Notes: a model not told the origin generated them from the letters alone. A stretch of 64,000 nt of DNA from Hermatobates lingyangjiaoensis (GCA_026182355.1 JAPFBL010000226.1:627501-691500); one strand, 5' to 3'; shown: positions 49,146-62,012, counted from the stretch's first letter. A program made the numbers and translations.

Positions 49146-50440
49146 CTGAACAGAACAAACAGCACCATTAACCTTCAACCTACCGGCCACAATTAGTTTA
49201 TGTTAACAATTAAATTCATTGGAAGATACCACCAAGTGATGTTAGAAAGGTCATTGACTACAGTCAACTAAATAAATGAGAGTTGGAGAAGAACCCACTC
49301 CTTTGGGATTCACTTTTGAACTGTCGAGAAAATAACCGTCTGGTGCATAACAACTTTCTAAGTCTAAACAAAAACCACAGCACCACAGGGCTAATCATCT
49401 CTCAAACAGCTAGTATTACACAACTACTGACTAACTGGATATTATTCTTTAAAGAAATAAAAAAAATTACCAAGACACGATAAAAATATATTTTCTTTTA
49501 TCTCTGTTCTTGCTAATGCAACTTGTACCGGACAACTACAATGAGAATGTAGTTTGAAGCAGGAACCTTGAAATTTTTAAAATAACGACTTAAATACTTA
49601 TGAAAAGAATTGTTTAATAACCGTGATAATAAGTTCTCAAAAAAACTTTCTATTCGTACTCTATATGCCTTTACAAGAGTTGGAAAAGGAGTCAGATAGC
49701 AAAAAATCTTGCAACCGGAGCCACGAATTATTCACACGTTCTGAAACATTGAAATCCACTTCTTTCAGTAAATAAGTGAATTATAAACTTTCATAATTTT
49801 TTTTTCTGATTAATGTATGAACAAGGATAATTAACTTAACTACCTGTGGAAAAAATTTATATCCATAAATGAAAAAAAAAAATTGCATTAGACTGAGCCT
49901 TACAAGAGCACTGAGAAAGAAAGAAGGTAACATTATAAGAACGAGAAATCGAGGAGAAAGTGAGAGTGGATCCATATTGAGGCAGACATTAGATTAGATC
50001 CACCGGAGAATCGGCAGACCTGCCACAGATTTGACTGGTGAAAACTAGTAATATGCATGGCGCTCAACAACTTTCCATGAATCAAGGGCACAATAATCTT
50101 TCAGTACATCCAACAGGATTGCTTCGGCCATCAGATCGCCTGAACAACTTTCTTTAGGCTTGCCGAAATCGACTGGTAACATTCAAATAGAACCCTACAC
50201 TTATATAGAATTAAGCAAGTAAACTTACTTTTATATTATAACTATAGTAACAATTATATTTATCTTGAATAGTTACTGGTAAAAAATAACACTCCATACT
50301 AACACAACTTTGGAGAAACTACCTAATGAAAGGTCAGGATGGTCCAGGGAAACGTGCTTGTATCAAATTTTCAGAGTTCTGACCTTTCTTTAGGACTAAT
50401 TTTTTTTCTTGTGCAAGATGTAAAAATCTTGCGCTCACAG
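49146..50440. other. Region upstream of Pde6 exon 1, nothing firm
   Basis: Upstream intron or 5' flank. No clear promoter elements or donor site of an upstream exon could be picked out with confidence. Confidence 0.4.
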
Positions 50441-50449
50441 AAAGTGTCA

Positions 50450-50545
50450 GATGGGAGCGTACGAAGTCAGATATAGATCACTCTAAGTTAGATATCACTC
50501 CTATAAATAAACTTGAGTGTAGCAAAATTTAGGACTCCCCTATAT
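50450..50545 (+). repeat. SINE 3' body fragment
   Basis: TATCACTCCTATAAATAAAC, TTGAGTGTAGCAAAATTTAG and GACTCCC match the end of the SINE body. Truncated on both sides. Confidence 0.5.
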
Positions 50546-51921
50546 ATAATTACGTTAATTGTTTTAGTTATTAATCTGGTAACTTTCAAAACAAAAATAA
50601 ATCAAGCAATAGTCGTACCCATCAGAATGTCACATAACTAGTTCCGATCAACCAATCATATAAGTTTGATTCTTAATACCAGAGTCGCAAAGTAGGAGAG
50701 AACCAATAAAAAAAGTCCATACATATCCGAGTCTGACATTTATCATCGAACTCTGTAACCCTGACATCCACTGCAAGACAACTATAATAGTCTATCTTCA
50801 ATTTTAGCAATCTTCAGAAATATAGATTATAAATGGAGATGAAGGGGGAACATGGTATAGACAAGATGATTAGTGTGTTGAGTCGAGGAACCATTCAATG
50901 ATTTTTCAGAATATGGAGGAAAGGAAAATGAATAGTAGAAATTAAACAGAACCTGATTTCTTCGATCATTGAGAGTTGTAACACCTAAAAAGATTAAAAA
51001 ACGAATGTCTTTTTCTCAGAAGAAGGATTTCAAGTCCGTTTACGACTCTATACCGTGTATGGCATATGGTATATACCATAGTTAAGTTTGGCCCCCTTTT
51101 TTAATTCTTCATTAAACTTCTTAGTAACAAATAATATTGTTCTGTTGCAATGCAATGAATTGGTACTACTAACCTTTTTTTTTTATCTTAAAACTGAACT
51201 TTCATTGTTTAAAACCTTGATCATATACCAATGAAGAAGATATTATCTTACTTTCCATACCTAGCTTAAAATAATTAAATTGAACTGAATATATGATGAA
51301 GATAAGTGATACTAGAAAGCAAAAGAGGAAAGGAGGGGATAGTTCAATAAAGCAACCTCGTTAGCAGGAGATTTGTATAAATTTATAATAAACAATAAGA
51401 AAAAAAACCTAACACAACAGTTCTCTTAGTATTTGAAAGGTATCATAATGAGAGAAAAAAATAATGCATAGGTAGAAGAGAGTAGCAGCATGAACTCTCA
51501 AACACATTATTAATTCTCTCCCTTATTCCCTTTCTAGAGATATCCCTTTAAGTTTAACGAAGAATAAATATTAAAATATTTTTTTCTTTTATATTTTCAT
51601 TTTAATAAATTAAATCTCCACAGTCGGTTATAACAACCGCAGTTCAATTTGGGATATAATCAAATAATACAACTAAAAACTACACTGGAAACAAAACAGA
51701 GCAAGTTACTTACTGCAATGGATATATCGAACACCAGTTCGTCATCACGAGAAGATTAAAAGATAAATACATTTCCGAAGAGAAGTGTTAGTATTTTTTC
51801 CAAAAAGCAATAAAAGTATTCAATCTGTCATAAGGAAACCAGGACAAACCAATAGTTCTGCTAAACGTAAAATAAAAACGTTTGAATCTGATGATCAAAG
51901 AAGTAAATTAAAACCAGACTA

Positions 51922-52222
51922 AACCAGGTTAGCTCAGTAGTTAACGTACTTGCCTCTGGGCTGGTACGTCCGGGGTTCGATCCCCACCTGGCTCCGATAT
52001 ATTCACACGGGAGGTGAATAAATCTGACTGCGTCAACCCTCAGAGAGGACGTTCATCCTTCGGTCCCGAGCCTGTACGATGTCAGGTACTGGTTAAAGAT
52101 CCCTACTTTAAATGCACTTGAGTTAGGCAAAATTTAGAACTTCCAATGTAGAATCTGTAGAATAACCGATCAAACAAAAAGCCGGTAAACGGCTGACGTT
52201 ATCACCCGTTAGGGGATCGATT
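51922..52222 (+). repeat. tRNA-derived SINE, full length, tail type B
   Basis: AACCAGGTTAGCTCAGTAGT, GGGGTTCGATCCCCACCTGG, a complete body, then GATCAAACAAAAAGCCGGTA and GACGTTATCACC ending AGGGGATCG. It is close to the copy at 45719-46022. Confidence 0.92.
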
Positions 52223-52302
52223 AGTAGTGAATTTTTGTGAAGTTTTTAATGTCGTTCTGTCGTATTATTTTATGGCGTTCTTTCTGGGAATTATAATATA
52301 TA

Positions 52303-52545
52303 GTATATATATATATATATATGATCAAACCACAATGAGAAATGGGAAAACAAGACTAACATCTTTCAACCGTAACAAGCGGTCTTCGCCAGAGTCAAAA
52401 ACCCAACTGAGGGGTTTTCAGTTGGGTTTTTGACTCTGACGAAGACCGCTTGTTACAGTTGAAAGATCTTAGTCTTGTTTTCCCATTTCTTATTGTGGTT
52501 TGATCAGTGATTGTTATTTCACGTGTTTATGTGAAATCTTATATA
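52303..52545. repeat. GATCAAACCACAA-family perfect foldback
   Basis: The left arm (52321-52410) and right arm (52420-52507) are near-perfect complements around AGGGGTTTTC. The right side extends with TTATTTCACGTGTTTATGTG. (AT)n tracts at both ends. The core is intact in the right arm (52436-52470). Confidence 0.88.
52436..52470 (+). ncRNA. Hammerhead-like motif, AGATCT stem III
   Basis: CTGACGA, stem II region ACCGCTTGTTACAGTT (one mismatch against the copies with ACGGTT), GAAAGATCTT, AGTC. GACT/AGTC stem I is kept. Confidence 0.55.
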
Positions 52546-52554
52546 TATATAAAT

Positions 52555-52790
52555 ATAGTTCAATGTAGAAAAAGAAATATTGCGAAATCAAAAGCACACA
52601 CTTACAGTCTCTAATTTTCGGTTTGAACCGTCTTCAGGAGAGAAAAGAGGGAAACCAGTGCGTTTGGTTATAAAAGTAATAAAAGTATTCAATCTGTCAT
52701 AAGGAAACTAGGACGAGGTTAATTAGACACAAAAGCAATTAGAGCCTGTGCTTTTGATTTTCAATGTTTTTTTTCCTACATTGAACTATA
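52555..52790. repeat. AATTAGAGAC-family foldback
   Basis: Outer arms TATAGTTCAATGTAGAAAAA and its complement ending at about 52790, and AAATCAAAAGCACA against TGTGCTTTTGATTT. Inside is ACAGTCTCTAATTTTCGGTT. It also holds AAAAGTATTCAATCTGTCAT, which recurs at about 51808-51840. Confidence 0.75.
52612..52637 (-). ncRNA. Hammerhead-like motif, AATT stem III
   Basis: On the minus strand: CTGAAGA (CTGANGA), stem II GGTT-CAA-ACC-type, GAAA, ATTA. AATT is palindromic. CTCTC before and GAGAC after pair as stem I. It has better stem II pairing than the copy at 5919. Confidence 0.55.
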
Positions 52791-52829
52791 TTTGTCCGTT
52801 TCAGATCGTATTTCTAACGAAAACGTAAT

Positions 52830-52832
<3 letters not shown>

Positions 52833-52864
<32 letters not shown>

Positions 52865-52872
52865 TATATATA

Positions 52873-52910
<38 letters not shown>
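52833..52910. repeat. (AT)n microsatellite, longest in window
   Basis: Nearly 80 bp of AT/TA dinucleotides with two short interruptions. Confidence 0.95.
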
Positions 52911-52913
<3 letters not shown>

Positions 52914-54305
52914 GACCGTTAATTCATAAAAATAAGTAGCCATAAGATAAATGCATAAAAAGAGGGAAAATATTGTTCAATTTATATGAAATAGCATCGT
53001 TATTTAGTAAATTTATTACATGTTTTAGTTAATGCAATGAAGATGTAGCAGTTATAGTAGATAATAAACTAAGGATCTCATAAAGAGAACAAAAAGCAAT
53101 AAAATTTGGATAACAATCTTGATCTTGCGATAGAAGAAACAAAGGATGTCTTGCAAACTATTCACCATGAAGTAGAAGATATACTGAGATGAGAGACATT
53201 ACCGTTAATAGTTTACGAGTTGAGTATGTGTTACAAGATGAGATAGGACCAACAAGTTTCATAAATATAAAGACTTCTGAGGGGAAATAGGAAGACTGTA
53301 GTCCCAAAGCTAAAACAGCTTTTAAAGACCCAAAGATATTCGAATTCTGGAATTTCACTAATGTTTTTTTTCTTTCAATACGTTTAAAAACACACAATCA
53401 TGAATAGGTATTCTTTTTTTTAAATATACCTTAAGTAAACCAGTCGAAATTATCACTATGGAATAGGTCTTGACAGTCTAACGCAAAAACATTTTGAAAG
53501 CTTTTGAGTTTTGTTTTGTTGGGTTCAGCTTGGCAAATACTTTTGGCCAGCAGAAATTTCGCAACACAAGCGTTCCACTGTGAGTGTAAACAATACAGTG
53601 TACATTGTATGTACGACATTGTACATATTCATTGCAGTACTTTGGTGAGCAGCAAGTTACCGTAAACTGTAAATCAAAGGTTTTTATTTCCACATCCAAT
53701 AAATGGATGTATAAAATGATTCACACATAAGTTTGGTCTCGCTATTACAATGCGCTACAACCTCGTAGTAAGAGTGCCTCATCTTATGAGAAATTCGTGA
53801 GAATTTTTGTCTCGTACGACGAGTAAAAATCGTAGTACGAGCTACCGTCTTCCTCACGCCTGGATGGTCTTCGTTTTAAGCTTAGTAGATTAATAGAACA
53901 TGATCATTTCTTGCATGCATTTTTATTATTCATACTAAATGTACAGTATTGTTTATTTTGTCTAATTGCACCTTTTCTGTTTAAAAAAAAAACTCAAAAA
54001 CAGGTATTTCGGTGATGGACTGTATTATTTTTTCATTTTAATTTCAATGCAAAAAATTGCTTCGTAATAGGAGTAAATCGCAATACGAAGTTTGGTCTGG
54101 GATCGAATTACACTCGTACAACGAGGCTTTACTGTACTGACCTATTTGGACCGACAGAATGGAAGTACTTATGATGGTTAGCCAAGAGTTCCAACATTCT
54201 AAAATTCAGACTCGCCAGTCCATAAACCTACAAGAATTACTGAAAGATTTATTCTATATTACCATCCATGATTACCTCAATATTCCTTTCATCACGAAAT
54301 AAAAC
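52911..54305. other. Upstream region, possible DNA-transposon end
   Basis: About 53720-54140 contains several CG-type motifs (TCGTACGACGAGTAAAAATC, TCGTACAACGAGGCTTTACT then GTA). The latter, as the complement TACAGTAAAGCCTCGTTGTA, resembles Tigger/pogo-type terminal repeats. No transposase or matching second end was found. Confidence 0.3.
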
Positions 54306-54307
54306 AA

Positions 54308-54827
54308 TCCCAACACTGAAACTTCCAGCAAACTTTACCCCAACACTGAAACTTACAGCAAATTTTACCCCAACACTGAAACTTACAGCAAACTTTACCC
54401 CAACGCTGAAACTTACAGCATTTTTACCCCAACACTGAAACTTACAGCAAACTTTACCCCAACACTAAAACTTACAGCAAACTTTACCCCAACACTGAAA
54501 CTTACAGCAAACTTTACCCCAACACTGAAACTTACAGCAAACTTTACCCCAACACTGAAACTTACAGCAAACTTTACCCCAACACTGAAACTTACAGCAA
54601 ACTTTACCCCAACACTGAAACTTACAGCAAACTTTACCCCAACACTGAAACTTACAGCAAACTTTACACAACACTGAAACTTACAGCAAACTTTACTCCA
54701 ACACTGAAACTTACAGCAAACTTTACCCCAACACTGAAACTTACAGCAAACTTTACCCCAACACTGAAACTTACAGCAAACTTTACCCCAACACTGAAAC
54801 TTACAGCAAACTTTACCCCAACACTCG
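54308..54827. repeat. 30-bp minisatellite, about 17 copies
   Basis: Unit ACTTTACCCCAACACTGAAA then CTTACAGCAA, exactly 30 bp. Most central copies are identical; edge copies carry substitutions (TTCCAGC, AACGCTG, CACAACA). There are no unique spacers, so this is not a CRISPR array. The minus-strand open frame is a by-product of the unit length being divisible by 3. Confidence 0.97.
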
Positions 54828-55564
54828 AAATATTTTTATTCAGTTAACACCAAATCACTACCACTCTCCTCGAATACCGTAGAGATGCTGGTCTAAGGTA
54901 GATGAAATAAATTTGTAACAACTAATATTAAACGATATGTAACAGTATATAGAGTGATGTAATATTTCGTTTTTGTATCGCAGATCAATATACTTGTTAC
55001 TCTGTAAGCGTAGCATAAACAGTAAAAAATCTCTTGTCCGACGTCACGCGACATACATTTTACCGCATTATAATATGAATTAGAATACATAATAATATTT
55101 AACACAACATCATCAAAAATATAGACAAAGTGCTGTATATTTTTTTTCATAGATTTTGACATTCACCTATCTGGTATCTGAAGAACAGGTTAACTTCATT
55201 ACAATGAACATACATATTTATTACTTGATTTTAGATCGCATTAATCATATGAAATTTAATATTTATTATCTATATCTTATAGCCTTTTGTTTTAAGATGT
55301 TAGCTTTAATTTTGTATCAGACCTTTTAATCAGAGTTTTTTAAAAGTTTGTTCATCTAAATTCTGAAACTTTTGACCCTAAAGAACAATCAAACACGGAA
55401 CACACCTTGTACATATTAAATGACAGTTAAAAAAACTGTTATTTAAATATATTAAATTACATATTAATTTAATTACGTATTATATGACAGTTAAAAAAAA
55501 ACTTTCATTTAATATGTACTCATTTAATATGTAATTTAATCAAAATATTTAAATAGATTTTTAC

Positions 55565-56070
55565 AAAATTGAAAAAAGAAAAATCTGGAGTGGCCTACAC
55601 TGAACTTTACTATAAGTAGATATATCATACTTTTTGGGTATATAATACATGTTTACATGAAGTTCCCCCCCCCCCCCCTATACAAAAAAAATATAGCTTC
55701 CAACCAACGACCAACGAATATGACCATGCACAACAGTGTATGTCGTAAATAGCAGTTCCGGACCAGAGGCCCACTACTGCTAGATTCTCATCCTGTTGTT
55801 TTTGTTGGGTCAGTAAACAATGTCAAGAATGAGGGAGTCAGTCAGTCAGGGAATGTGTCGTCTTCGTGGTCGTTTGATCTTCAGCTTTGCATTCTTTGAG
55901 GTACTGTATACTTTTGGAGTCATGTGGTAGTAAAAGGAAATTGGTAGTAAATTGAAAAAAGAGAAATCTGGAGTGCCTACACTTAACTTTACTATAAGTA
56001 GATATATGATACTTCTTGGGTATATAATATATGTTTACATGAAGTTGCCCCTATAAAAAACACTATACTT
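55565..56070 (+). mobile_element. Element with about 110-bp direct terminal repeats
   Basis: AATCTGGAGTGGCCTACACT with CTTTACTATAAGTAGATATA and TACATGAAGTT occurs at about 55580-55665 and again at about 55965-56050. The segment between (55690-55880) matches the inner part of the nested foldback at 37640-37830. This could be a non-autonomous Penelope-like unit with pseudo-LTRs. Confidence 0.5.
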
Positions 56071-57690
56071 TACTTATAGTAAAGTAAAAAAGATTCCTGT
56101 TCCGTCTCAGATCTAGTAGTAACATCTGCATGGAATATGTTTACTATAACCCTTTTGTTTTGGTATATCGAAAACACACATACACACACACTAATTTTCA
56201 AGTTTTAATAAATTTAAAATATTTCATATAGAAAGTAAATAACAATAAAAAAGTTTTAGCTCGTTCATTTTTTTATGTACAAACTATTTTACACTTCGTC
56301 CATAAAAAAAGTTACATCTTCTAAGGTTTAGAATCTGTAGTCATGGAACGTACCAGGATGGATTTATGTATTTTTAATTCACAATCGAATATGCTAGTTA
56401 ACAATGAAATAAAAACTAATATATATTTATTAAATTTAAGTATGATTCTAAAACTATTTATTTAGCTAACTAAAAATATAGCCAGATTCACTGAGATTTA
56501 TCTTTTTTATTACTTTATAAGAGAAATGTCAAAATTATTGAGGAAACTGAAATTGTAATCTATTTGTCTCTGTTTGGACACCGTTTAATGAGGGTCTTTT
56601 TTGTTTACGTGAATTGAATCCACAAAAACTGCAATATTCGGACCAGGCTTCTTGTTCCTTCAAAGGGCTAACAATAACCTAAGTGTAGAATAGAATTGCT
56701 GCAACTATTCCGTTAATTAATTTATAGATAATTCAATAAGATTTCTGGTAATGCAGTAAACAATAAAGTGCTGCTTGTACGGCATTATCTGTAACGTGTA
56801 TTTCATAAAGGGGACATGATAAGGAAATAAGCGAGAATGTGAACATATTTCAAAATAGAACATTGTTTCATTCTTTGTAACTGAGTAAGGCGAATTATAT
56901 AATTGTGTTCGTTTCTGTGCAGTACTGGTCCGCGACACTGCGGATGAGCACATACCACAGTTGAAATCAGTGTAACGAACTAAGCCAATGAGTTATTTAT
57001 TATTGAAAACAATGTAAACACGAACTGTTCTTCTTTGAAACATTAATTAATATGAATAATTTTTCCTCTTAAATTTTAACTATTATTACTACTATTATAT
57101 TTATATTATATATAACTATTGTGAGGTTATGAGTTATAATTATTAAGAGTTTAAATATCAAGTAAAGAAGGCTTACTTAAAAAATAAACTTTGGCATAAA
57201 TCACATGAAAATTAATTAATTTATAATTCATTAACAGTATAAGGGAAAGAAAAATTATAGAAAAAAGAAAACTCAAGCCCAAAAATGCTCCCACCAAAGT
57301 AAAAATAACAAGGCCAAAGTAATAGGCATTACAAGGCCTCTTAAAATATTGCGTACGTCACTCTAGTAAAAAAGTAAGCCATTATTCTGGCCTAGGACGA
57401 CGTCAGGAGAACAAGGTTTACACTCTGGTTAATGAAGAGGAGTTTCAGGCAACTTTCATAACAATCTGTATTCATTAATTAATTGTTTAGAAAGAAATAA
57501 AGGGAAAATAAAACCACTTGAAGAGTGCAATATGAGATGTCGCTGATAAGACGTCTTTAAAGCAAGTCAAACTAAAGAGTTTTAAATTAAATTTCAATTT
57601 AATTATATAAATCAAATATAATATAATTATAATTATAATATATTATAATAAAATATAATTATATAATTAAATTATATAATTTAAGTATAA
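56071..57690. other. Upstream region, nothing recognised
   Basis: AT-rich sequence without visible element ends or coding motifs. Confidence 0.45.
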
Positions 57691-57696
57691 TCTCTT

Positions 57697-57820
57697 GATG
57701 TAACCCTTTGTCACATTGGGTTACTCCAATGGCGAACGTAAACTATTTTCGCTGGTTGTGTTAGATCTCTGAGTGAACTGACAGGGTGTTTGAAATCGTA
57801 ACTATTTACACATCAAGTTT
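57697..57820 (+). repeat. About 120-bp direct repeat, copy 1
   Basis: TCACATTGGGTTACTCCAAT, GGCGAACGTAAACTATTTTC and GCTGGTTGTGTTAGATCTCT, ending in ACACATCAAGTT. Nearly identical to 59300-59420. The outer edges CTTGATGT / ACATCAAG look like short inverted termini. Confidence 0.85.
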
Positions 57821-59299
57821 TCAAATTAAATAGTTTTTTATGTGTTTAAACTTTACTTAATTTTGATTACTTCTCTAGGCGGAAAAAAGAGACGAGGTAC
57901 AGTGTTGAAGGCAATTAATAAGTTAGCACTTTTGGTTTGAGTTTCGCTGATACAGCTTTGCTCTGTATGATTTATATAATGTGCAGAAACACAAGCTCCA
58001 AAAGAACAACTCAAGGTCTGATGTTGGCGCCACGGCTCAGTCAGCGGCTACCTAACACTTTCCAAAGGATACTCCACCTTACGGCAAAAGGTAATTAAAC
58101 TCCAGGGTTTTTTGTGCCGATTTAATAAGATGTAGGCAAGCAAATCAAGGTCAGGTGCAGACTAACACGTCCACTGTTTTAAAAGGGAGGGAGGGGTCAC
58201 AGTTTTATACATTAGCTATTAGTAGTAATATTTTATGTTTCATTTTATAATCTCTTCACTTGTAGATAAAATTATGGCGAAAAAACTAGTTAAACGAATG
58301 CACATTTAATAAATCAAAAGAGAGTTAATCGACTAATGGCCACTCATGATTTTATTTTAAGAAACTTAAATTTTTATCATAAAGTCACTGAATCGATGTT
58401 TCATCATTTAAGCGTTTTATATATATATCAAGTATATGTATATACAAGTACTTAAGAGAACCCGAAAACAATTAGTCGTGAAGAGAAGATAAAAAGAGCA
58501 TAAGAAACAGGAAAGGTCTTGTCAAGACTGGTAGGACGTAGCCGAGTCGTTATTCAATATTTGTTGAAAAAGTATTAAGGTAAGTGGAATAATTAAAGAA
58601 GTTTAAATTGTATAAATAATAAAAAAAATCTAGCACTTTTGGTTAAAACCAAGTTTGAAGAGTCGATGAGTAACCAAATGTGGGCCTCCTCACATTTTTG
58701 GGTCGAGCTCCGAATCCAGTTTAAACAAGAAGCACAATAATTCTTATTCTTATTTAATTCAAAATTCCTTTTATTAAACTGATTATGTTTACACATAATT
58801 ATTGCCTTTTATTTCTTCTTTTTGCCTTAATTTAGTTTGCATTTAACTTAATTCTTCAGTCACGAGGTTTTAACTCGGGTTAGTTGCGGGAGTAGTGGAT
58901 GAAATAGTTAAAACTTCACTTGACTTCAACCAACTAGTCCAACCTCCATCTCTCATTCAACGTCTCCTCTTATGATCTGGCAACGAAATATTTACAAAAT
59001 TACTATCTTATCTATGTTATAGGTAATTTTATTTTTCCAAAGTCGACTTGGAGTTGGAGTCTGGGTGAGGCAACATTTCTCCTTTATTTCAATGTAGCAG
59101 CCTCACATTATTAAAATTCAATGTAATTACGAAATAATGAGTAAACATGGTTAAGAACATTTACGATAGTTGGTTTAAAAATTGTTTGCAGGCATTGGAA
59201 GTAACAGTATGCCAAGGTACGCTAAGTTTTTAATAAGTTAGTATCTGCCTGAGTATAGGGCTTTGGTAGTTTCCTGTTTCTTAGTACTATGTTGCAAAG
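57821..59299. other. Unique DNA between the two direct repeats
   Basis: About 1.5 kb with no recognisable coding capacity. About 58010-58090 is GC-richer. If the flanking repeats are LTRs, this would be the interior of a small non-coding retroelement. Confidence 0.4.
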
Positions 59300-59420
59300 A
59301 GTAACCTTTCTCACATTGGGTTACTCCAATGGCGAACGTAAACTATTTTCGCTGGTCGTGTTAGATCTCTGAGTGAACTGACAGGGTGTTTGAAATCGTA
59401 ACTACTTACACATCAAGTTA
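59300..59420 (+). repeat. About 120-bp direct repeat, copy 2
   Basis: Matches 57697-57820 with few differences (GGTCGTG for GGTTGTG, ACTACTTAC for ACTATTTAC). GC-richer unique sequence follows to about 59700. Confidence 0.85.
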
Positions 59421-61480
59421 CAACAGTGACGTCAACCTTTATGTAGTCAGATATGGAATTCCATTCATGAAGCAGGTATATGTCTTGAGTCCAAGGACTA
59501 TGGGACAGACGAGGTCAAGCCTTGAGAACAATTACAAAGCTTCAGAGCGAAACAAAGGGCTATTGTAGAGGCGTGGCCAGTGTATGCAACAAAACAGTAA
59601 GTGCCAACACACTGTCCGTCTACCACTCCTGAGACAGGTTCAACGACTTCTACAAAAGACTGTCTTGTTTACACGGCAAACACAACTCGACAAAGTCCCG
59701 GTGCATTCAAATAAACCTTTCACTATTCTTCAAGAACTGTTTTAAAACGAAAGGAGTTCAAAATGAAAAAAACCCTTACGATTTCTGTAAAGCAGAAGTT
59801 ACAAAGTTAAAAGAGAAACAAAAAAAGTGTAAAAAATTGTTTAACCAAATCTCAAATACTTAAAACACAATCATAAACAATATAATTATAATATACAAAT
59901 ACTAACTTTTACTCATGGACATATTCAGGGAAGTTTCCTGTTCAGAACTTTTTCTTAAAGAACAAACTTTTTCTGAAATACCAAAGTTGTTTGAAACAGC
60001 AATCGTAAAAAGTGTTTCATTCCGTTTCCTGTCTGGGTGGAAAAGAAACACGTTTTGAAATATTTCTATAATCCCATAATAGTAGATATTTCTTTTTGAC
60101 TAGGATATTGAAAAAAGAACTTTTTACCTTGGAGGTTATTTTATTTGATATGAGATAGTATGACGTAACTAACATAAGAACCATTCCTTATCTCAAAATT
60201 TTACTAACATCATTTGAGGAGAGATAGAAAGATAAATACAGAGAGAGAGAGAGGAGAGGGTGTTCGAGCACACAGAAAAGTTATTGTGTAGATTTAACAA
60301 CTTTTAGTTCATCATATTATCGATAAAATAATATATAAAGAATTTATAATTAACTTCTAAAAATGTCATAAATTCATATGACTGATTTCAAAATCTAATG
60401 AATAATTAGAGCTTACGCTGAGAGGGTCTTCTCTATTTAAGAAATTCTCTTTGGACGAAAAGGTTTAACATTCTTTCCGTGTTAAACACCAACCAACAGT
60501 TTACCATTTTGTTCATGATTACTGAATTCATAAATGGCAGTAGATCATCGTTTAATGAACAAATTGCACACATATTTTTATGAAATTATAAGCATTTGTT
60601 TAATGAAAAAACAGAGATGTAATAAACATTTTTACAATATATATTTCGAATTAATAACAATTCCAGATAGTTTTCATGTTCAAGAAAGAAGATAAGATAA
60701 ATAAGGATTTCTCAAAAAGTTATAAATTTTAGCCAATATATGGCAATCTTCAGGCTATAAACTTACAGCACAAGTCATATAAACACTTAAACCAATAACA
60801 AGTTAATAACTTGTCTCCATCTACAACGTTGGTACTGGTTTAAGCTTTGAGGTGATTTGCCCAATACAGCCTGAAGATAGCACATCAGTTACTGATTATT
60901 GATTACCTTTAATAAAGAAGTTTGGAAACTGCAGTTGTATCTTTACTATTGAATCTGAGGTTCCTAAAGATAAACAGTGCTACCATTACAAAGTTTGTTC
61001 AGGATTAAACTTAGTCAAGTATAAAGCAAGTTATACAAAGAACATCTAATTAATCAGCAATTGCTATAGATAATGGAATCATTATGAGTTTCATATTGCC
61101 GCATCACTATTAGCTTGATTAATGATTAAGCTTGTTCTTTGTTTTATTATGCCTTCATTGTACACTTATTGTTGCTGAGTTGCACTTAAAAAAGTATGAT
61201 ACTGAATATCAGCGAGGCATCTCCAATAGCTGTAGGTGTTCATCCTTTTAAGAACACCTTTCGATTATGTATAAAATATCCTCAAGAAGAAGTTGTATCC
61301 AGTTCGAAGTTAATCTTTATACATTGAATGGAATAAAATACACAAGGTGCGTAAACATTTATCACCATTTCTTCGGAATATAATTAAAACCAGAGTAGAA
61401 AAATAGTAAAGTGTAAAAAATTGTTCAAATATATCCTAAATAGATAGATGTTACTATAACTGAGATTGGTAGGCGTTCAA
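59421..61480. other. Upstream region, nothing recognised
   Basis: AT-rich, with a short (GA)n run at 60239-60255. No elements recognised. Confidence 0.45.
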
Positions 61481-61484
61481 TCGA

Positions 61485-61640
61485 AAGTAGTTTTACCTCG
61501 TAGGAAAGAGTACGGTGTTAGACCGGTTTCGGACGCCATCCATCTTCAAGGGCATCAAGTACTGAGTTAAATATCGACAGAATCCAAAACCGGTTAAGCA
61601 CCGTCTTCAACATACGAGGTAACACGACTTTTAGTAATCA
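61485..61640. repeat. Foldback element with ACCGGT-type hammerhead-like core
   Basis: Left arm AAGTAGTTTTACCTCGTAGG, then GAGTACGGTGTTAGACCGGTTT; a diverged complementary right arm ends ACGACTTTTAGT. Read on the minus strand, the left part gives CTTGAAGA, GGA-TGGC-GTCC, GAAACCGGTC. Confidence 0.65.
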
Positions 61641-62012
61641 TGACTTAACATCTCAAATACTAATTGACGATTGCAACTATCTGATATTTACAGATTTATG
61701 ATCGTGGCAACAACTGATCACCTAATAAATGTATAATCCCCAAGAAAGTACATTCTAATGAAGTTTCATTACACTGTCAGCACTAGCAGGACTTCAAAAT
61801 ATTCTTTCAGCCTACAAATGTGAAAACGTTCGTACGTTTTATACATAATACTCGTATTTTCCTTAGAATAGCATTTTTCTATTATATAGTCGACTAGAGA
61901 TTCATGTAGATGGCTGCCTCAGACTACCACACACCTTCTTGATTAATAACGAGATTTCTATAAGAAGAAATATCAATACTGAATTACTGGGCATACATAC
62001 TGTTATACTTTA

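Noticed and set aside
53720..54140. Tigger/pogo-type DNA transposon
   Set aside because: Only one end-like sequence; no second terminal repeat or transposase, so not called as an element.
54308..54827. CRISPR-like array or repeat protein
   Set aside because: Contiguous 30-bp units without spacers; the open frame arises only because 30 is divisible by 3. This is a eukaryotic minisatellite.
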